Below are positions 33,154 to 45,600 of a stretch of 64,000 nt of DNA, in pieces; the stretch's first letter is position 1; each line of letters opens with the position of its first letter. This DNA is from Tilletiopsis washingtonensis. Its lineage: Eukaryota > Basidiomycota > Exobasidiomycetes > Entylomatales. The stretch is from the NCBI RefSeq assembly GCF_003144115.1, contig NW_020312006.1:373185-437184 (forward strand), given 5' to 3'. A program made the position numbers and the translations under genes. Below the pieces are notes generated by a model. The model had not been told where the DNA came from and did no database searches. It was given only the letters and a program-made list of their open reading frames with translations.

Positions 33154-35619
33154 CGTGAGAACGAAGCTGGGCGAGGAGCGAGTGCGGATGCGGCGTCTAG
33201 GTCGAGAGGACAGAGCCTCTTGTATCGCTCGAGAACAAGCAGAGCGCTCGCGCGGTGGAGTAGCGCGTGTGCGGCACGGCGATCAGGCACGCACGGGCGG
33301 CAGGTGCAGTGATCGACGCAGGCGGATATTGACCAGCGCAGGCGCTCAATGAGAGGCTTGGCACGCAACGGCGTCTATGCAGCGCTCGGGTAGCCACGAT
33401 CGGCGCCGAGGGGCAGCGCTGCTGAGGCGACTCTGCTCGAGCGAGAGGCGGCCGGATGATCTAGCAGGACGCGCGCGGCGGTGCGGCGCTGCCGTGCAGA
33501 GGCGGTGCGGCAGAGAAGAGGGGTGCGGCGTCGGAGAACGGACGACGAGGCGCGGCAGGCTCGGGTATGTGCCGGTGTCGTGGGGTGAAGGGGGGTGATG
33601 GGGGTGCAAGACGAAGGGTGTGCCGGGCGAGCGTGTGACCGCAAGGTGACCCGATGCAGGAGCAGAGCGCAAGAGGCAAGCCGCCGTTTCTCTGACGCGG
33701 TGCGGCGGCGGCGCGCGGCCGTGTGCATCTCGCCGGCGTCCATCACGCTTTGCTGCGCTGCGGCACCACGGCAGCGAGGAGAGCACGCCGCCGCCGCGGG
33801 TGCGTGCTCGGCGCGGCAGCCGCGGCACCCCGGCGCTGAGGAGAGCGAGAAGCGCACACACAGCGCTCCTGCCGCTCCTCCGCTGCGGCCGCGGCCCGAG
33901 CAAGCGCAGGGCGCCTTTCCGCCCTCGTGCGTCGTCCTGCCGCCGCGAGGGATAAGGCCCCGCCTCCGGCCCACGAGGCGGCTCTTGTGCTCGACGAAGG
34001 CAGCCGCTGCGCCCAACGAACGTCGGCAGGCATGCCTTCTCTGCACAGCATGCAGGCTGCGCATGCTGCATGGCGGCCTCCCTCCCGTGCCGCCGCTTCA
34101 TGCCTTCGGGACCGCACCCATTAGAAGTGCGAGAGGGGTGCTGCCGCTCGAGGGTCAGGAGGAGCAGAGGCCAGAGGGGCACTAAGACTCCGCGGGCCGG
34201 CCCGAGATCCAGGCCGTGCGCTGAGTGGTGCGATGGCGGGCAGCGGCAGACACTCCCGCCTGCGCTCGTTGGGCAGCGGAGCGCAACGTCGTGCAAGCAA
34301 CACCTTCGCGCTAACGGCATGCTGGCGCTGGAGCGGTCTGCGACGGCCGGCTGCCTGCGTGACAGCGCAGCATAGGCATCAGCGCCGCCGCACCGCCGCC
34401 GCGCGTCTGGGGTCCCCGTGCACCTCGCGATGTCACAAGGTGAGCTCGAGCCTCCGCTGCGAGGCATCGAGCAGTGGCTCATGAGAAGATTACCGAGGTC
34501 ACTCGAGGTGGAGGCGAGGAACCTCTTGGTCGGGCACGCTTACGGCTCCTCGCCTCTCGGCCGCTGCTCCTCAGCCCGAGCCAGGGAGCGACCACCACCT
34601 TGCAAAGTCCCTCGCGCGACAGCGGCGTCTCTGTGGCTGCTGTCAGGGCGGAGCCAACGTCGAGCAAAAGGCACCTGACTCAGCGCTTGCAGCAGGAGAT
34701 GAGGGCGTGGCGTCACACGCGCTCGCCGAGCGGGTCGTGCCAAGCCTTGGGGTCCGGCGAGCGGGGCTAGCCAGGGGATCGTGCCGTACGGCTGGCTGCC
34801 GTTGCTGCGGCGCTCCGCCTCCTCCCGCAGCGGCCTTGTTGCGCGCATGATGGACGGCGAGATGCTCTGCTGATGCTGAGATGCTCTGCCTGCGGCCCCG
34901 CAGCTCTCTTCACGCGCGCAGAGGCTCGGTCAGACCGCCATGCCGAGGCGTCATGCGACGCGGGAACACGCGCTATTTGGCTGCTGAGGTGGGAGCAGCA
35001 GGACAGCAAGCGCAACCTCATCTTGCGAAGCGAGATTGCGCCCCACAGCCGGGGCGCTTTTCTTGCCTTCGCCACAGCCGCCAGGGCGCCGCGGGGGGGG
35101 GGGGGGGGCTGCGCTCTCGTCTGGCATCGGGGAGTGGAGCGCTCAATGGTGCGCACCGTGCTGGTCCCACGAGATCAGCCCACTCTCGCCGAAGCCTGGC
35201 CGCATGGGCTGTGAGAGCTTGGACGCCAATTCTGCGTACTCTGCCTCAACAGTACGAGCGCCAAGTGCGACCCTAGGGTTGCAGGAGAGCATGAGGCGAG
35301 CCAATGAGACGTTGCGCCCACACCCGCAGGCCCGGAACGCGCCAGGGCAGCATCGCCACTTCACGTCGCAGCTCGCCGCGAGACGGTCATCTGTCAACAG
35401 GCACGGCTCAGTCGTGGGATAGCATCGAGACATCGAGCTTGTGTAGGCGCATAAGGAGACTCTGACAGGAAGGAGCGGTGAAGGAGTCGGGAGACCGGTG
35501 ACACGGAGCGAGGGAGAACGAGACGTCGTGGCACATGATCAAGCGAGGCAAAGCTCGCATAGAGACGGCAGGCTGGGTATCGGGAGAGCAGCAGCGTGTG
35601 ACAAGCACGGCGAGGGCGC
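33154..35619. other. 2.5-kb intergenic region
   Basis: It lies between the start of the SKG6-like gene and the stop of the RING gene, both on the minus strand. Open frames here are GC-driven and unrecognisable. A 16-base G homopolymer sits at 35093-35108. Confidence 0.5.
35093..35108. repeat. 16-base G homopolymer
   Basis: An uninterrupted run of 16 G in intergenic DNA. It could form a G-quadruplex or an assembly-prone site; length may be uncertain in the source assembly. Confidence 0.9.
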
Positions 35620-38177
35620 TCAGGTGCTTGTCTGCGCCATCGTCTTCTCGTCTGCGGCCGAAAGATGAAGCATGGAGGTAAAGGCTACAAGAGAGCAACG
35701 TCAGCAGAGAGCGCACAGCATCAATCCTCCGCCGAGCACTCACCTCGTCGGCAAGCCGGGCAGTTGTACTTGCGTCTAGGCGTGCGGCCACGTCGCCGCT
35801 CCGTCTCGCGCATCGCCTTGACGCTCTCGCGCAGCTGCACGGCGCACTCGAGGCACAGTGAGTGCGTGCACGGCAGCAGCAGCGTCGTGGGCGGCGCCGA
35901 GAGGCAGATGAGGCACTCTGAGCCATTCGTGCCGTCGAGATCGACCATCGGCATGGGCGCAGCCTCGCCGTCTCCATCTTCGCCCTCGCCCTCGACGGGC
36001 GCGGGCTTGACGGCCGGCGGCCGCGTGGACAGGCCGTACAGCTCTTGCAGCTGGAAGCGGTGGGGGCCGATCTGCAAGGCGGGTCAGCTCCGAGTGGATG
36101 ATGTGCTGGCATGCGACGCCGCTCACCTCGGCCTCCTGTCCCTCAACCTGCACAGTCCAGACGCGCTCGACGGCCGGCGTAGCCTCGGCCTCGGCAGCGG
36201 CAGCATCCGCACGTGGCCGCGCGGGCAGCGATGTGAGACGCAGATACGTCGTCTGCAGGTTCGGCTCGCGCAGAGGCCGGCCTTCGTCGCCTGAGTCAGC
36301 CTTGGGCACCGTGTCACAGCCCGGAACAGCAACTCACCGTCCTCGTCAAGTGCCTCCACCACAACAGCGAGCTTGAGCGTCTCGCGCTCGAGCTTCTCCC
36401 GCGCCAGACGCGCCTCCTTCGTCTCTTCGCCAGTAGGCTCGACAGCGGCAGGCGTGGCCGGGGCAGCGCTTGCGTCGGTGGCGCCAGGCAGGTTGAAGGG
36501 GTTCGCGGCCGGCGCCGCAGCCGGCGTCGGAGGAACGCCGAGCTGGCGCTGCACGTTCAGGCCAGGCGTCTCGGCGGGCATCTCCTGCAGGTTCTCCTCG
36601 TCCTCCTCCTCGCCATCAACAGCACCGGCACTGCGCTTGGCAGCCTTCGGCGGCGCGTAGTACTGCAGGTGCAGCGCGAGGGCGGCGCGCATCGGCTCGC
36701 CGAAGCCGCGACGCAGCCGAGCAGAGTGCACCGGCCAGCCCAGGACGTGCGGCGGCGGGCCACGCTGCGCCAGGTAGCCTGCACCACCGGCAGAGGTCGC
36801 ACTCGCCTCGCTGTTCTCGTTCCACGAGCCATGCTTGCGGCTGGCGCGCAGGAAGAGCTGCACGCTCGCAGCAGGCGCTGCGCAGTCGTACTCGAAGTAC
36901 AGCGTGTGGCTGGACGGCGGGAGAGGCCCGGCTGCGCCGTGCGGCAGCTGCAGGCCAGCGTGGCCTCCCGGCGCGCCCTGCATGAGAGAGATGTTGCCGA
37001 GCGAAGGAGCGTGCCGCAGACTGCCAAGCGCGTCCTCGCCGACCACGGGGGTGAGCGGCTCCGGCATGAAGGGCTGAGCCGCGATCGGCGAGGCCGGTGC
37101 AGCAGACGTGCCAGCCACGGGCTCGAGCCCGAGCTTGACAGTGTTACGCTTGAGGTTCACGTAGCTCTGCAGCGTTGAGCAGATGGCCGGCGGCGCACCC
37201 GAGGCAGTGCTCGAGGGCGCGCCGTTCGTGGTCTCGCCTGGGTGCACCTCGAGCGCACCGCCGTCGATGCTGCGCTCGATCCACTTGCGCAGCGTGTCAA
37301 TCTCGATGCCCTCGGCCATGGCCACCACGTCGTCGACACCCTCGGCGCGAGCCGATGCGGGTGCCGCCGAGCCGTCGAGGGGATGCGGCATGCTGCCGAG
37401 CGGCAGGCTCGTCACGCTCTCGCCGCCATCCAGAGGCAGACTGAGCTGGCTGCCGATGCCGCTGAGGCTGGCGCCGCGCGCGCGGCCACGACTGCCCAGG
37501 CGCGCCTTGCGGGCTGTGGCGTTCGCCACGGCTGTCGAGTCTGTGCTGGCCAGCTCCTCCTCGCCCGTCGCGGGTGCAGCCGGAGCGGCGCCGGCGACAG
37601 GAGCACTCGCAGCAGCCGCAGATGCAGAAGGTGCAGCACCGGAGCTGACACTGCCGCTGCTGAAGTACACGGCAAGATTGGGGCCAAAGAGCGAGCTGGC
37701 CTCCTCGCGCTCGCGGCGCGTCGGTCCGCGCGGCGCCTGCGGGGTGCCGCCACGCAGGCCGGCGAGGTACGCGGCGTTGCGGTTTGTCGGCGGATACGTG
37801 GGCGGGTAGAAGGTGTGATTGATGGGCATGCCGTGGGCACGCTGCAGCGCTGCCAGCTCAGCAGCGGCAACGGCGCGTGCCTCGATGTCGGCCTGCGTCG
37901 TGTTGCGCGTCGTCTCGCGGTCCTGCCCACGCAGCGTCGCCAGGCGCTGGCTCAGCGCAGAGCGGGCACTGCCTTCGCGCGCGTGCTGCGGCACTGGCTG
38001 CTCGTCGCCCTGCTCGGCATCCTGGGCGCGCGGACGGCGCTGCGAAGGCATGAGCGCCGCGAGCCGGCCGCCGATGCGCTGCGAGAGCGGCGGCGGCGAC
38101 TGTTGCTGCGCGAGCTCGACGTCGGCATTGGCCTGCGACGGCCCGGCGAGAGGCGGAGCAGCGACAGTGCTAGACAT
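35620..38177 (-). CDS. RING E3 ubiquitin ligase, mahogunin (MGRN1/RNF157)-like
   Basis: Exons 38177-36338, 36290-36127, 36071-35744 and 35684-35620 give 798 aa. The C3HC4-type RING starts at Cys721 (ECLICLS, LPCTHSLCLECA) and ends near 777 (YNCPACRR), with a long basic insert between its halves. The short last exon adds AFTSMLHLSAADE, resembling the helix after the RING in the MGRN1/LOG2 family. A large region before the RING carries family-like elements: LYFEYDCAAPAASVQLFLRA, LHLQYYAP, the string PNLQTTYLRL, and RVWTVQVEGQEAEIGPHRFQLQELYG across an intron. This looks like the domain that precedes the RING in mahogunin proteins. The N-terminal 300 residues are low-complexity, with FYPPTYPPTNRNAAYL standing out. 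Substrates are unknown. It likely acts in the cytosol or at endosomes, as its relatives do. Confidence 0.85.
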
Positions 38178-40308
38178 GCCGGCGAGGGGTCTGGGTGTGG
38201 TGGAGGAGAGAGCGAGTGGCGGTGACGGCAGCGTTCGCACGCAGCGGCCCGGCCGATGCGGGGAGCGCGAGATGGGCTGACGCCGGCGTGGCCGTGCCGT
38301 GCGGTACAGGTCACCGGCTCCGGACGCCGGCGGCGCCCGCCTGTCGTCGCGCTTTCGCCGCCGTCGCGCTCGCAGGCCGTCTCACCCGGCTCGACGAGCC
38401 CTGATCCGTGAGAACAGCACCTGCTCGAGGGCTGCAAATTCACCTCCATACGACCCCAGACGCAGCTCGCGGAGAAGCTGCTCCGCGTCCGCGATCGGCG
38501 GCATGTCGGAGGCGTGCGACGCGAAGGGGGTGGCAGCAGCACGCGGCGGCAGAGGAGGCGCGCCGCCAAGCGCTGCCGCCTGCGTGCCTGTCCCCTCGCA
38601 GCGAGGCGCCGCCACGCGGACTTGGCGTGGCTGCGCTCTTGCTTGCGCTCAGCTCGAGACAGCAGCATGGAGACGTCGCATCCGGCACTCGCTCGACACA
38701 GCACAGGAACATCCGTCTGCGAGGATGGAGGAGCAGCAGACAGCATGCGATGTCGCATCGCTGCGGCAGCTCAGCGTCGGAGGCCGCGATCGAGAAGGAG
38801 CGACGTGCCGAGTGCCGCGAGCCGCGGCCGTCGCCGGGTGCCGTCGGTGCCGCCGGCGTGCTGTTGCGGCACCCGGTGCCGCACGGCCGCACTACGGCGA
38901 CAACGTCAAATAGCGCGACGCGAGGCCAACTCGCCGGCAGCGCGATGTCCATGCCCTGGGCCCGTGTCTGGCCCGCGCGCCGTGCCTGAGCGCTGACATG
39001 TGCGGTGACACGAGCCTTGCCGCCGCACGGCGAGAAGGAGGTGCCAGCCGCGGCACGACGGAGGCGGCTGCGAGCGCAGCATTCAGCGATGCAGCCGCGG
39101 AGCTGACAAGGCGCAGAGATGGAGGAGGCACGCGGGCTGCGCGCATGCGGGCGCCTGATGATTTGAGGGTGGGCGCCGACACATCAAAATGAGCGGAGCT
39201 TGAAGCCGCTGGAGCAGGGTCGAGGATCGGCACCGCTGCCGGCGCGCCGCAAGCAGGCCGCCGCAGGTAGCCGCGGCCTCTTCACGGAGCCGGAGGAGCC
39301 CTTCCGCCTCGAGTGTGCTTGGCTGCACGCCTGATCGTGCCGTGCGCAAATCGAGGCCGGCCAGAAAGACTTTTCTCCTCCAAGACACCGCACCGCTGCG
39401 TGCGAGCCGCTGGCGGTGGCGCCGACCGCTGCGGCGAGCAGTCGCTCAGGGTGCAGGGCGAGCGAGGAGGCGCGGATGGCGTCGCGTGAGCAGGGCGGCG
39501 ACGGCGGCCGAAGGCTGCTGCTGCACGCTGCACGCGCCTGCCGCCCGCCGCTTGGCGTCCTGCGCGGCTGGGCCAGAAGACTGCTCCTGCGCCCGCAGGG
39601 TGCTCGACTTGCCCTGCGCGCGAGCTCTGAGGCACGACAGCTGCACTGCGCCGGCACTCAGTTTCGTGCGCCGCACGCTTTTTCTGCTCGCGGTGCGGAG
39701 ACTGGCGCAGCGCCCGGCCGGGCATATCGGGGCGCTCGGAATGCTCTCTCGCTGCGCCCGATGGCGCGGCGTGCAGCACCCCTCGCCCTCCTCGCTTGCG
39801 CCCTGCCGGAGGCTTTGCTGCGCGCTGCATGGGCTGGGCGGCTGTGAGACGCTGCAGCAGCACCTGAGCACGAGGGCGATGGTGCGTCAATTTGAAAGGA
39901 GGGCAGCCTCCCGCGGCGCGGCGGGAAAGAGAGCCGCTGAGAGCCGCGAGAGGAGAGACGAGTGCTGCTGCGGTGCGCGGTCGAGTCGCCGCAGCGGCGG
40001 CGCGCAGCAGCTCCATCATCGCCCGCCGGCGTATTGCGCAACGGCCGGCCGGCAGCGGCTGCCGCGGCGGCCGATGGGGCTGACTGACACCTGGTGCCTC
40101 GGCGGCTGTTGCTGCCTGCAGCTGTGTGTTGCTGCTCGATGTTGCGGCCCTCGAGACCCGGAATCCGGCCATCAGCGATGCGCTGCTGCTCCTGCTTCCC
40201 CTCCACGTCTCCCACCTCGCAACGCACACCTTCTCACACGCACCCGGACATCTCACCTTGCAGCTGCAGTCGCGCCCTCCCTTCTCGCCCGCTGCTCCTC
40301 TCCTCGTC
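38178..40308. other. 2.1-kb divergent upstream region
   Basis: It lies between the RING gene (-) and the hydrolase-like gene (+). I see no identified gene. A minus-strand ATG at 38504 opens 40 codons of unusually protein-like composition, listed separately. The ~100 bp before the hydrolase-like ATG are CT-rich leader. Confidence 0.5.
38382..38504 (-). other. Possible small ORF or upstream exon
   Basis: ATG at 38504 opens MPPIADAEQLLRELRLGSYG, continues through EFAALEQVLFSRIRARRAG and stops at 38382. It has balanced, amphipathic composition, unlike surrounding frames. A donor-like GTGAAT after GSYGG and a GTGAGA at the end are present. It could be an independent microprotein, a uORF or an upstream exon of the RING gene. 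There is no homology that I recognise. Confidence 0.25.
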
Positions 40309-41856
40309 ATGCGGCTCGCTCTGCCGCTGGCGCTCTTCGCGCTCGCCGTGCCGGCACTCGCCGGGCCCTCGGCGCCGCCCGCTGTGCGCCAGATGCTGGT
40401 GCCTCGGTCGCGCTCGCAGCGCCTCGCCGTCCGCGACGCAAGCACAGACATGAGCAAGCTGGGCCCGGAGAACACCGAAGGCGAGGTGAGTGCTGTCCTG
40501 ACGACGAAGACGGGCACCGAGCGATGGAACGTGCCCTGAGCGACGCACAGCGCCGTACCGCGTCTGAGAGGGTCAAGCAGGCGGTCCTGTGGCGCATGCT
40601 GACCACGCGCGTGTCTGCAGGCCCATGGCGAGATTCGCGCGCCGTCTGGCTCGCGCTTCACCAGCGTGCCCGTCGGCTCTGGCGGCGAGGAGATCGCGGC
40701 GTACTGGACGCGCAACCCGGCCAACGACACGGCGACGCAGGCCTACATCATGATCCACGGCAAGCTGCGCGACGGCGACGGCTACTGGAGCACGATGAAC
40801 AGCATTCTCGCCTCGGCCGTCAAGGACGACTACCCGGGCGTCGATGAGAATGCCATCGTCATTGCGCCGCAGTTCTTCTCCACGCTCCTCAACCAGGGCC
40901 AGTACGGCGAGAGCGAGCTCGCATGGGACGACACCAACGCCTGGCAGGCGGGCGACCCGGCCAACCACCCGGCCGGCACGACGCTGACGTCCATCGACGC
41001 GCTCGATGCGCTGATCGACGTCTTCGCCGACGCCTCGCGCTACCCGGCCATGCGCAACGTCACCGTCGTCGGGCACGGCGGCGGCGGCCAGCTCGGCCAG
41101 CGCTACGCCTCCGTGGCCAAGCCGCCGCCGTCCAACGTGCATGTGCGCTACATCCACGGCGACCCTTCGTCGTGCGCGTACTTCACCGAGGACCGGCCCG
41201 TGACGGACATCAGCATCGCCAGCAAGGTGACGTGCCCCACGTACAACGACTGGCGCTACGGCTTCAAGGGCTTCGCCGGCACGTCCGTCGGGCTCAAGAC
41301 GCCGCGCGAGTACTTCCAGCAGTACATCAGCCGCGACGTCGTCAGCGTGGTGGGCTACCAAGATACCGACGCCGGCGGCGACCAGTACTGCATGGCGCTG
41401 CTGCAGGGCGGCGAGGCGCGGCGCGACCGCAACCTCTCGTGGTGGAAGTACATCAACATGCTCGCCAAGACCAACGAGGACCTCACCGGCTTTCCCGGCA
41501 ACTTCTCGGCGCTGCCAGACTGGTCCGACCTGAGCGGCGGCATCATCGGCACGCGCCTCGTCGTCATCGAGGATGCCGACCACGATGCCGAGGAGGTCTT
41601 CTCGAGCGCCGAGGGCCGTGCGGCGCTCTTTGACACCGGCAGCCTGCCCGTCGGCTGGCGGCCATCTGGCTGGCGCCAGCGGCCGGCTCGCAAGCTCAAG
41701 AGCCCCGCGACGGCAACGAACAGCTCCTCGGCGGCTGGAGCGCGCAGCACCACGGCTGGCGCCTCTGGCGGCGCATCGAGCGGCGCTGCAAAGCTGCCTG
41801 CCGTTGGTGTCGCGTCGCTGCTGGCGCTGCCGTTCCTCGGCATGCTGCTGCTCTGA
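40309..41856 (+). CDS. Secreted alpha/beta-hydrolase-like protein, probably GPI-anchored, nucleophile missing
   Basis: Exons 40309-40485 and 40621-41856 give 470 aa. A signal peptide (MRLALPLALFALAVPALA) and a short propeptide-like region precede an alpha/beta-hydrolase core: strand and oxyanion motif AYIMIHGKLRDGDGYW, nucleophile-elbow region NVTVVGHGGGGQLGQRYA and a late VIEDADHDAEEV that would carry the acid/histidine. At the elbow (residues 210-214) the usual G-x-S-x-G is GHGGG, with Gly212 where Ser is expected. N-glycosylation sites (NDT, NVT, NLS, NFS, NSS) are frequent. The C-terminus has a Ser/Thr/Gly-rich stretch and a hydrophobic tail (VASLLALPFLGMLLL), typical of a GPI signal. It is probably a cell-surface protein, either catalytically unconventional or non-enzymatic. 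Confidence 0.8.
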
Positions 41857-42680
41857 GCTGGCCTGTTCACCCCTTCTCCCTCTCTCCTCTATCACGACAA
41901 CGCTCGCTGGGCCGAGCTACTTTCCCTCTACTCACGACCCACCACATGCTGCACATCTCGTCCCACACGCATACTCATCCACACAACCGCATCTTCATCA
42001 CCTCGCCGCATACCACGTGCCGCTCGAGACCTAGCTCGCCACTCCGGGCACCCCACATCTACCTCATCGCGTCTATTGCCAGACGCCTAATCCACACATC
42101 AGCCGTGCATCGCCATTGTGTCTTGTCTCTCAGCTGGTGACGACTAAAGCAGAATGCGTGAGCGTTGATTGCGTCACAAGAGCGGCGAGCGGGTGCGGAA
42201 CAAGGTGGGTGCAGAGCGGGCGAGGGCGGGCAGTACGGTGCGCAGGGCGTAGCAGATGTTGCGTGCGGGGGCCTACTGCGAGTCGCCGGCACATGTGCGA
42301 GGAATGGGCGATCCTGCGCATGTGCCGCGACTGCAGCCGAGCCCGGTGCGAGGGAACGAACGAGACGGGAAGGGATGACGGGCTGCTGAATGGTGGGACG
42401 AGGCTTGGTTCGGTTCGTGAGTTGGGGTCGAAGGTGATAGATGAAGGCTTGTGCGGACGGCGCAGCACAGCGAAGGACTCTCTTGCGTCGTTCGCTGGGC
42501 CGCTCGGTGCGCTGGAAATGGTGGCCGGAAGCTTGTTAGATGAAGGCGAACATGGTGCGTTGAAATGCATAAGAAGCCGCGGAGCGTGTGTGGGAACGAG
42601 TCGGGACTAGGACTCGTGTCAGCGCGAGGGGGGCAGGATGAGGCGTGCAACTCACTCAGTTCAGTGGGCTTGAGGCAGCT
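41857..42680. other. Convergent 3' spacer
   Basis: 824 bp between two convergent stop codons. The first ~250 bp are C/T/A-rich (likely 3' UTR of the hydrolase-like gene). I see no further gene. Confidence 0.6.
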
Positions 42681-45600
42681 TCAGCGGTCGGCGAAGAAGA
42701 CGCCGTGGTCGAAACGAGCATTGGCGCGCGACGCCCCGGCGGTGCTGCGGAAGCTCTCCTCGGACGAGTCGCCAAAGGTGATCTCGTCCGAGGTGATGCA
42801 TGGCTTGGGCGGCGTCGTCTCACGGTCGCTGAAGGCAATATCGGCGCCGAGCTCGCGGGCATGGAAGGGCGTCCACGGTGAGCCTGAGTCGGAAGAGAGC
42901 GTGGTGCTAGTGCGCGTCGAGCCAGGCGTGTTCAGCGCAGACTCGGGCGCACGGCGGGCTTGCTGAGGGCGCGCTGTGGCCTTGCTCGTCTCGTTGCGCC
43001 GGAGCCCGAAGACGGCGTCGCTGGGAGACGTCGGTGGCGACGAGCGTGTCTGTCCGACGGCGCCGAAGGACTCGCGGTCGAGGCTGGGCGCACTGCTCGT
43101 CGTTGCGTTGGAGCTGCTGCGGTCGCGCAGGCTGACGCCGCTCAGACCGAGGCCGAGACCGTGGACCTCGGCCTCGTCCCAGCGCGAGGAGCGACGCGAG
43201 CTGTTGTCATCCGACGCCTGCTGGCGCCACAGCGACCATGGCGCTGCATGCGTCGAGCCGCTGGTGCTTCGAGGCGTCGAGGCGGAAGTTGTCGATGCTG
43301 CGTGCGCGCCGCGCTGCTCAAACGCGGTTCGCAGCGGGCCGAAGAAGTCGGCGTCGCGGTCGTCGCTGCGAGGCACAGTGGCAGTCGATGCCGCAGGTTT
43401 CCAGATGGATGCAGCGCTGTCGGTTCTCGACGGCTGCGGGGTACCACGCATCGACGCAAAGTCCGGCAGACGGATGGTCGCTGAAGCCGGCGGCGAGGAG
43501 AGGTTGCGGGCAGTGCGACCGTCACCACAGGCGCTGCCGCCTGGCGTCCACGAGCCACGAGCACGGCTTGTTGCATCGGTGAGCGACTCGGTGCTGTCCA
43601 CGCGACGCGGCATGTCGGCGCTGTAGTCTGTGCCGCCGAGCATCTGCACGCTGGCTGAGCTGTGTGCACGGCCGCGACGCAGGTCCTCGGCCCACGACGG
43701 CGTGTTGGCGATGGCTTCGCGCAGCACAGAGACGGCCACGTCGCCGGAGCGAGGCGAGGGTCCAGACGCGGCACGGTTGCGCTCCGGTGTCACGACACTG
43801 GAGGCTCCGTTTGAGACACCGACGCGAGCCAGCAGAGGTACACGGCTGCGAGTCACCTCGTCGGTCTTGCTCTCCTCGCTTGGCTCGTCGCCCGGGCTCA
43901 TCTGTACGAAGACGAGGTCAGCGTCGCGCTCGAAAGAGGTCAGAGCGGAACGCACGTGGATGAAGCAACAGCGACGCGCGTACGGGCACTGGCCGGTGCG
44001 CCAGAAGGTGCGGCAGATCTCCGTCTTGTACTTGGCGTGGCGCTGGACGGGGCGGAGCTCCTCGTTGCCGTGCGCGAACTGGCACTTGCTGCCGTAGCGG
44101 CAGTTGCCGCGCTCCTCCCAGCTGCGGCAGAGCTCCGTCTTGTACAGGCCCAGCTTGCCTGTCGAATGGACACATTCAGCAGCGCAGAGTGCTAGTGCTC
44201 AGTCGACTCACAGTTGTTGGGACTCGGTCCGCCGCCGTTGTTGTACTGCTGCTGCGTGCGGATCTGCTCTTTCCACCAGGCCTCGTCGCCGCCGTCGAAT
44301 GAAAGAGGCGGAGCGGGACCGCCGGCTGGCCATCCTGCGAGCGGCGAGAGAGGCGGTGCGGGCTGCATGGGCATCGACAGCGGCGCCGGTCGCCCCGCCT
44401 GCTGCAGCGTGTGCAGCTCCTCCTGGAAGTGCTCGAGCTGTGTCTGGGCCGTCTCGGCGTCGAAGTAGCCTTGCTGTAGCGCAAGCTCTTGCTCCTCGAC
44501 GGTGCGACGAAGTGCGTCGAGGCGGGCAAGCCGCTCCGATGTGCAGTCTACTTCACCTGGGCTGCTGAAAGGCAGAGCGTGCGGCGGCAGGCCGCAATGC
44601 GAGGCGGCGCCGAACGCGTGACCGTCGCGTCGGAATGACGGCGGCAGAGGCACGCGGCTGCGCCACGATGCATCTGCTCCGGCATCGCCGAACGGCAGCG
44701 GGAAGCTAGTGCTGCCGAACGGTGGCGGAGCGGGTCCCAGTGCCGATCTGCGAGACGACAGAAGTGACTCGGTGCTCGAGAATGTCGATGAGCTGCCGGG
44801 CGGAGGGTACGGGCTTGGCGGTCCGGCGCCGGCCATCTTGGCGAAGACATCGCTTGCGCGTGTGGGCGGCTGCATCGCAGGCATCAAAGGCCCGGCCAAG
44901 GTCGGACGAGGCAGTGTCGATGGATGAGGCAGCGGCACAGACGACATGGTCAAAGCGCGAAGGCGTTGACGATCGGCCTGGCCGCCGGCAGCCGTGGCAT
45001 GCTCAGCATCCGTGAAGGACGAGCCGGAGTGGCACGATGAGCCGATGGTCTGGCTGAGCTCGGAGATGCCATCGCCGTCGCCACGGCTGCCCAGATCGGC
45101 GAGCGTCGTCGAGTAGTCAGGTCGCTTGCCGGAGCGCGTGGTTGATGATGAATGCGAGTCGACGAGAGAGGTCAGACGGCCTTCGAGCGGCGCCAAGTCC
45201 TGCGTCGACTCTTGCTGGCGTCGATGCGCGAGGTGGTCTTGCGATTGAAGCGCCGGTCGAGTGGGGTGGCTGCCGTTGCGAAGACGCCACGTACCAGGCT
45301 TGCGGTCGGAACGTGCTGCCGAAGCATGGTCGACGCGAGGTGATTGCTGCTCCTTGCGCCAGGTGGGCGAGTCGACGCCGCGACGAGGCGGTGGAGGAAA
45401 GGCTGCGCCGTCGATGCCTGCGCTGCTGCCGTCGTCGGTGCTTGTGCGCTCCCGCTCTGTTTGAGCCTCGCCGACCGGCGAGCGTCTGCGCTCGAGAGCC
45501 TCGATGGAGTCGAGATGCGGCGGCAGCTCGCGCTTGGACACGTCGCCGCTCGACTGCGTCTTGCTTGAGGGCGGCGGGTCGAGGCCGCGCTGGCGTTTCA

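Noticed and set aside
33346-34482. A 378-codon minus-strand frame upstream of the SKG6-like gene
   Set aside because: Low-complexity Arg/Pro/Ser translation without family resemblance or splice support.
39282-40847. Long opposing frames (482 codons minus, 510 codons plus) around the hydrolase-like gene start
   Set aside because: The plus frame is out of phase with the real hydrolase-like exons and the minus frame is its antisense shadow.
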